Below are positions 62,655 through 64,000 of a stretch of DNA of 64,000 nucleotides, piece by piece; positions within the stretch are counted from its first letter, which is position 1; every line of letters begins with the position of its first letter. Below the pieces are notes generated by a model. It had not been told where the DNA came from. It ran no database searches and saw only the letters and a program-made list of their open reading frames with translations. The position numbers and the translations under genes were made by a program. Source of the stretch: Ancylobacter sp. TS-1 (lineage in GTDB: Bacteria > Pseudomonadota > Alphaproteobacteria > Rhizobiales > Xanthobacteraceae). Location: assembly GCF_009223885.1 (NCBI RefSeq), contig NZ_CP045144.1:744001-808000 (forward strand), written 5' to 3'.

Positions 62655-64000
62655 ATGCGTGAGGTGATGCAGGACAACGGAGTGTCGAGCCGTCTGCTGT
62701 CGGTGATGAGTTCCTTCATCGCCGGCATGAGCGGGCATGGCGACTGGCCGCGCGACATTGCCGCCTCGTTTGCCCGTCTCGGCACCGAGCTGAAGCTCAG
62801 CCGCGTGGCTCTCTTCGAAGTCCACAATGCCCACACGCCGGGGCTTTTCGTCACCTGCCGGATCGACTGGGCACGGCCGGGCCTGTCGTCGCTGGCCGAC
62901 AACTGCCATCCCCCGGTCCGGGTCGCCGAGGCCGATGCGCTCCAGCGCGAATGGGCCGAGCGCCGCACACGCGGCGAGGTGATCGAGGGTCGCACGCGCG
63001 ACCTCCAAGGCTATCTCCGCGCCTATTTCCATGCCGCCGACATCGTCAGCTTCTATACCGTGCCGGTAATGGTGGACGGGCGCTGGTGGGGCCATTTCTG
63101 CGTCGCCTCCGACGACCTGGAGAAGGTCTGGAGCCCCGAGGAGCGAGCGGCGTTCCAGGCGCTGGCCGAACTCTGCGCGCTCGCGGTGGAGCGCTCGCGG
63201 GCGGGGCGCGCGCTCAGCGAGGCGACGCGGCTCGCCATGCTCGTCGCTGCGCTCGACGCCATCGTCACCATCGACGAAGCCGGCCAGATCGTCGACTTCA
63301 ACCCCGCCGCCGAGGCGATGTTCGGCCGTACGCGCACCGCGATCCTCGGGCGCCTGCTCGGCGACACCATCGTGCCGGCGCGCCACCGGCAGGCGCATGA
63401 AGCCGGCATGAGCCGTTACCTCACCGGCGCGCACCCGAGCATTCTCGGACGCCGCATCGAGATCGAAGGCTGCGCCAGCGACGGGCGGATCTTCCCGATC
63501 GAACTGACCGTCACCGAGATCCGCACCGACCAGCGCCGGCTTTTCACGGCCTATATCCGCGACATCTCCGACCGCATCCGGGCCAAGGAGGCGCTGGAGC
63601 GGCTGGCCTATACCGACACGGTGACGTCGCTTCCCAACCGCGCCGGCGTGGTGCGCGAGGTGCAGGCCCGCGCCGACATGCCGAGAGGGGCGCTGGTGCT
63701 GCGGCTGCCCGATCTCGGCATCCTGTCGGCCAGCCTCGGCGAGGAATTCATCCGGCCCCTCGTCGTCGCCGTCGCGGAAAGGCTGCGTGGGTGCCTGCAG
63801 CCGGAAACCCTGCTGGCCCGCACCTCGGAGAGCGAGTTCGCCGTCATTCTCGACCGCCTGACCGTTCCCGAGGCGCTCGCGGCGGAACTGGAAGTGCCGT
63901 TCCATACGCCGATCGAGGTGGAGGGCCGGCGCTTCTATCTCGACACCAGCATCGGCTTCGCGACCGGGACCGGCGCCATCGAGCAGACCCTGCGCGACGC
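62655..64000 (+). CDS. GAF-PAS-GGDEF signalling protein, incomplete at window end
   Basis: The 448 visible codons show a GAF-like N-terminal domain (about residues 10-180, with RWWGHFCVASDDLEKVWSPEE), a PAS domain (about 190-305, AIVTIDEAGQIVDFNPAAEAMFG) and the start of a GGDEF domain (ERLAYTDTVTSLPNRAGVVREV). The signature position reads RTSESEFAVI rather than GGDEF, so cyclase activity is doubtful; an EAL domain probably follows outside the window. The start is uncertain: ATG 62655, GTG 62664 and ATG 62667 all lie just after GGCGGAGG. Role in cyclic-di-GMP turnover is inferred. Confidence 0.85.
   Translation, partial: MREVMQDNGVSSRLLSVMSSFIAGMSGHGDWPRDIAASFARLGTELKLSRVALFEVHNAHTPGLFVTCRIDWARPGLSSLADNCHPPVRVAEADALQREWAERRTRGEVIEGRTRDLQGYLRAYFHAADIVSFYTVPVMVDGRWWGHFCVASDDLEKVWSPEERAAFQALAELCALAVERSRAGRALSEATRLAMLVAALDAIVTIDEAGQIVDFNPAAEAMFGRTRTAILGRLLGDTIVPARHRQAHEAGMSRYLTGAHPSILGRRIEIEGCASDGRIFPIELTVTEIRTDQRRLFTAYIRDISDRIRAKEALERLAYTDTVTSLPNRAGVVREVQARADMPRGALVLRLPDLGILSASLGEEFIRPLVVAVAERLRGCLQPETLLARTSESEFAVILDRLTVPEALAAELEVPFHTPIEVEGRRFYLDTSIGFATGTGAIEQTLRD

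Overview
The window is chromosomal DNA with very high G+C and dense, mostly short-spaced genes. It comes from an alphaproteobacterium, most likely order Hyphomicrobiales (Rhizobiales) and probably a Xanthobacteraceae-like genus (Ancylobacter/Starkeya/Xanthobacter type). That placement is inferred from gene content and order: dapA-smpB, rpoZ-rsh-pyrE-pdxJ-acpS-lepB-rnc-era-recO-parC, hemB/RDD/bpt, DUF6163-ldtR, glyA-nrdR-ribD-ribE-ribH-nusB-thiL, BamE/CBP3/DUF177-plsX-fabH-ihfA-MerR, uvrA/ssb, gyrA, coaD-ppi-ppi-queA-tgt. It also rests on an alphaproteobacterial SOS box and on GTG/TTG start usage. No phage, insertion sequence, integron or CRISPR array is visible, so this is core chromosome with a few lineage-specific additions.

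Layout. 0.3-5 kb: dapA, smpB, the divergent efp/epmA pair (elongation factor P and its lysyl-ligase) and a leftward NYN nuclease-uracil glycosylase pair. 5-16 kb: rpoZ and the (p)ppGpp enzyme rsh, a CsbD-like small gene, then pyrE, pdxJ, acpS, lepB, rnc, era, recO, a small secreted protein and parC. 16-23.4 kb: a leftward block with phoX (preceded by a good Pho box), bpt, RDD, ilvA, an orphan LivH-type permease with a lipoprotein-like N-terminus, and hemB. 23.6-27.2 kb: ABM protein, HIBCH-like hydrolase, DUF6163, ldtR, and a convergent deacetylase. 27.4-33 kb: the glyA-nrdR-riboflavin-nusB-thiL operon. 33-35 kb: an amino-acid binding protein and an FAD amino-acid dehydrogenase. 35-41 kb: envelope, lipid and nucleoid genes. 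41-47.5 kb: an ALDH7-type dehydrogenase, a nitroreductase, a membrane protein, tRNA-Pro(GGG), a Wzz/BY-kinase-like protein with ruined nucleotide motifs, DUF2842 and ctaA. 47.6-56 kb: uvrA, a tiny membrane protein, an SOS box, ssb, a DUF2306-like protein, marC and gyrA. 56-64 kb: LOG, coaD, two cyclophilins, queA, tgt, wrbA, a VOC protein, tRNA-Lys(TTT) and a truncated GAF-PAS-GGDEF protein running off the end.

Functionally the window is dominated by translation and RNA processing (smpB, efp/epmA, rnc, era, nusB, queA/tgt, tRNAs), DNA topology and repair (parC, gyrA, uvrA, ssb, recO, UDG), stress signalling (rsh, LdtR, cyclic-di-GMP-type protein) and cofactor or lipid synthesis (riboflavin, thiamine-PP, PLP, CoA, heme, plsX/fabH). 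The observations that most deserve follow-up are the SOS-controlled small membrane protein upstream of uvrA, the TGT that has lost most of its zinc ligands, the lipoprotein-permease fusion beside ilvA, the degenerate BY-kinase, and a family of intergenic palindromes with 11-nt inverted ends.
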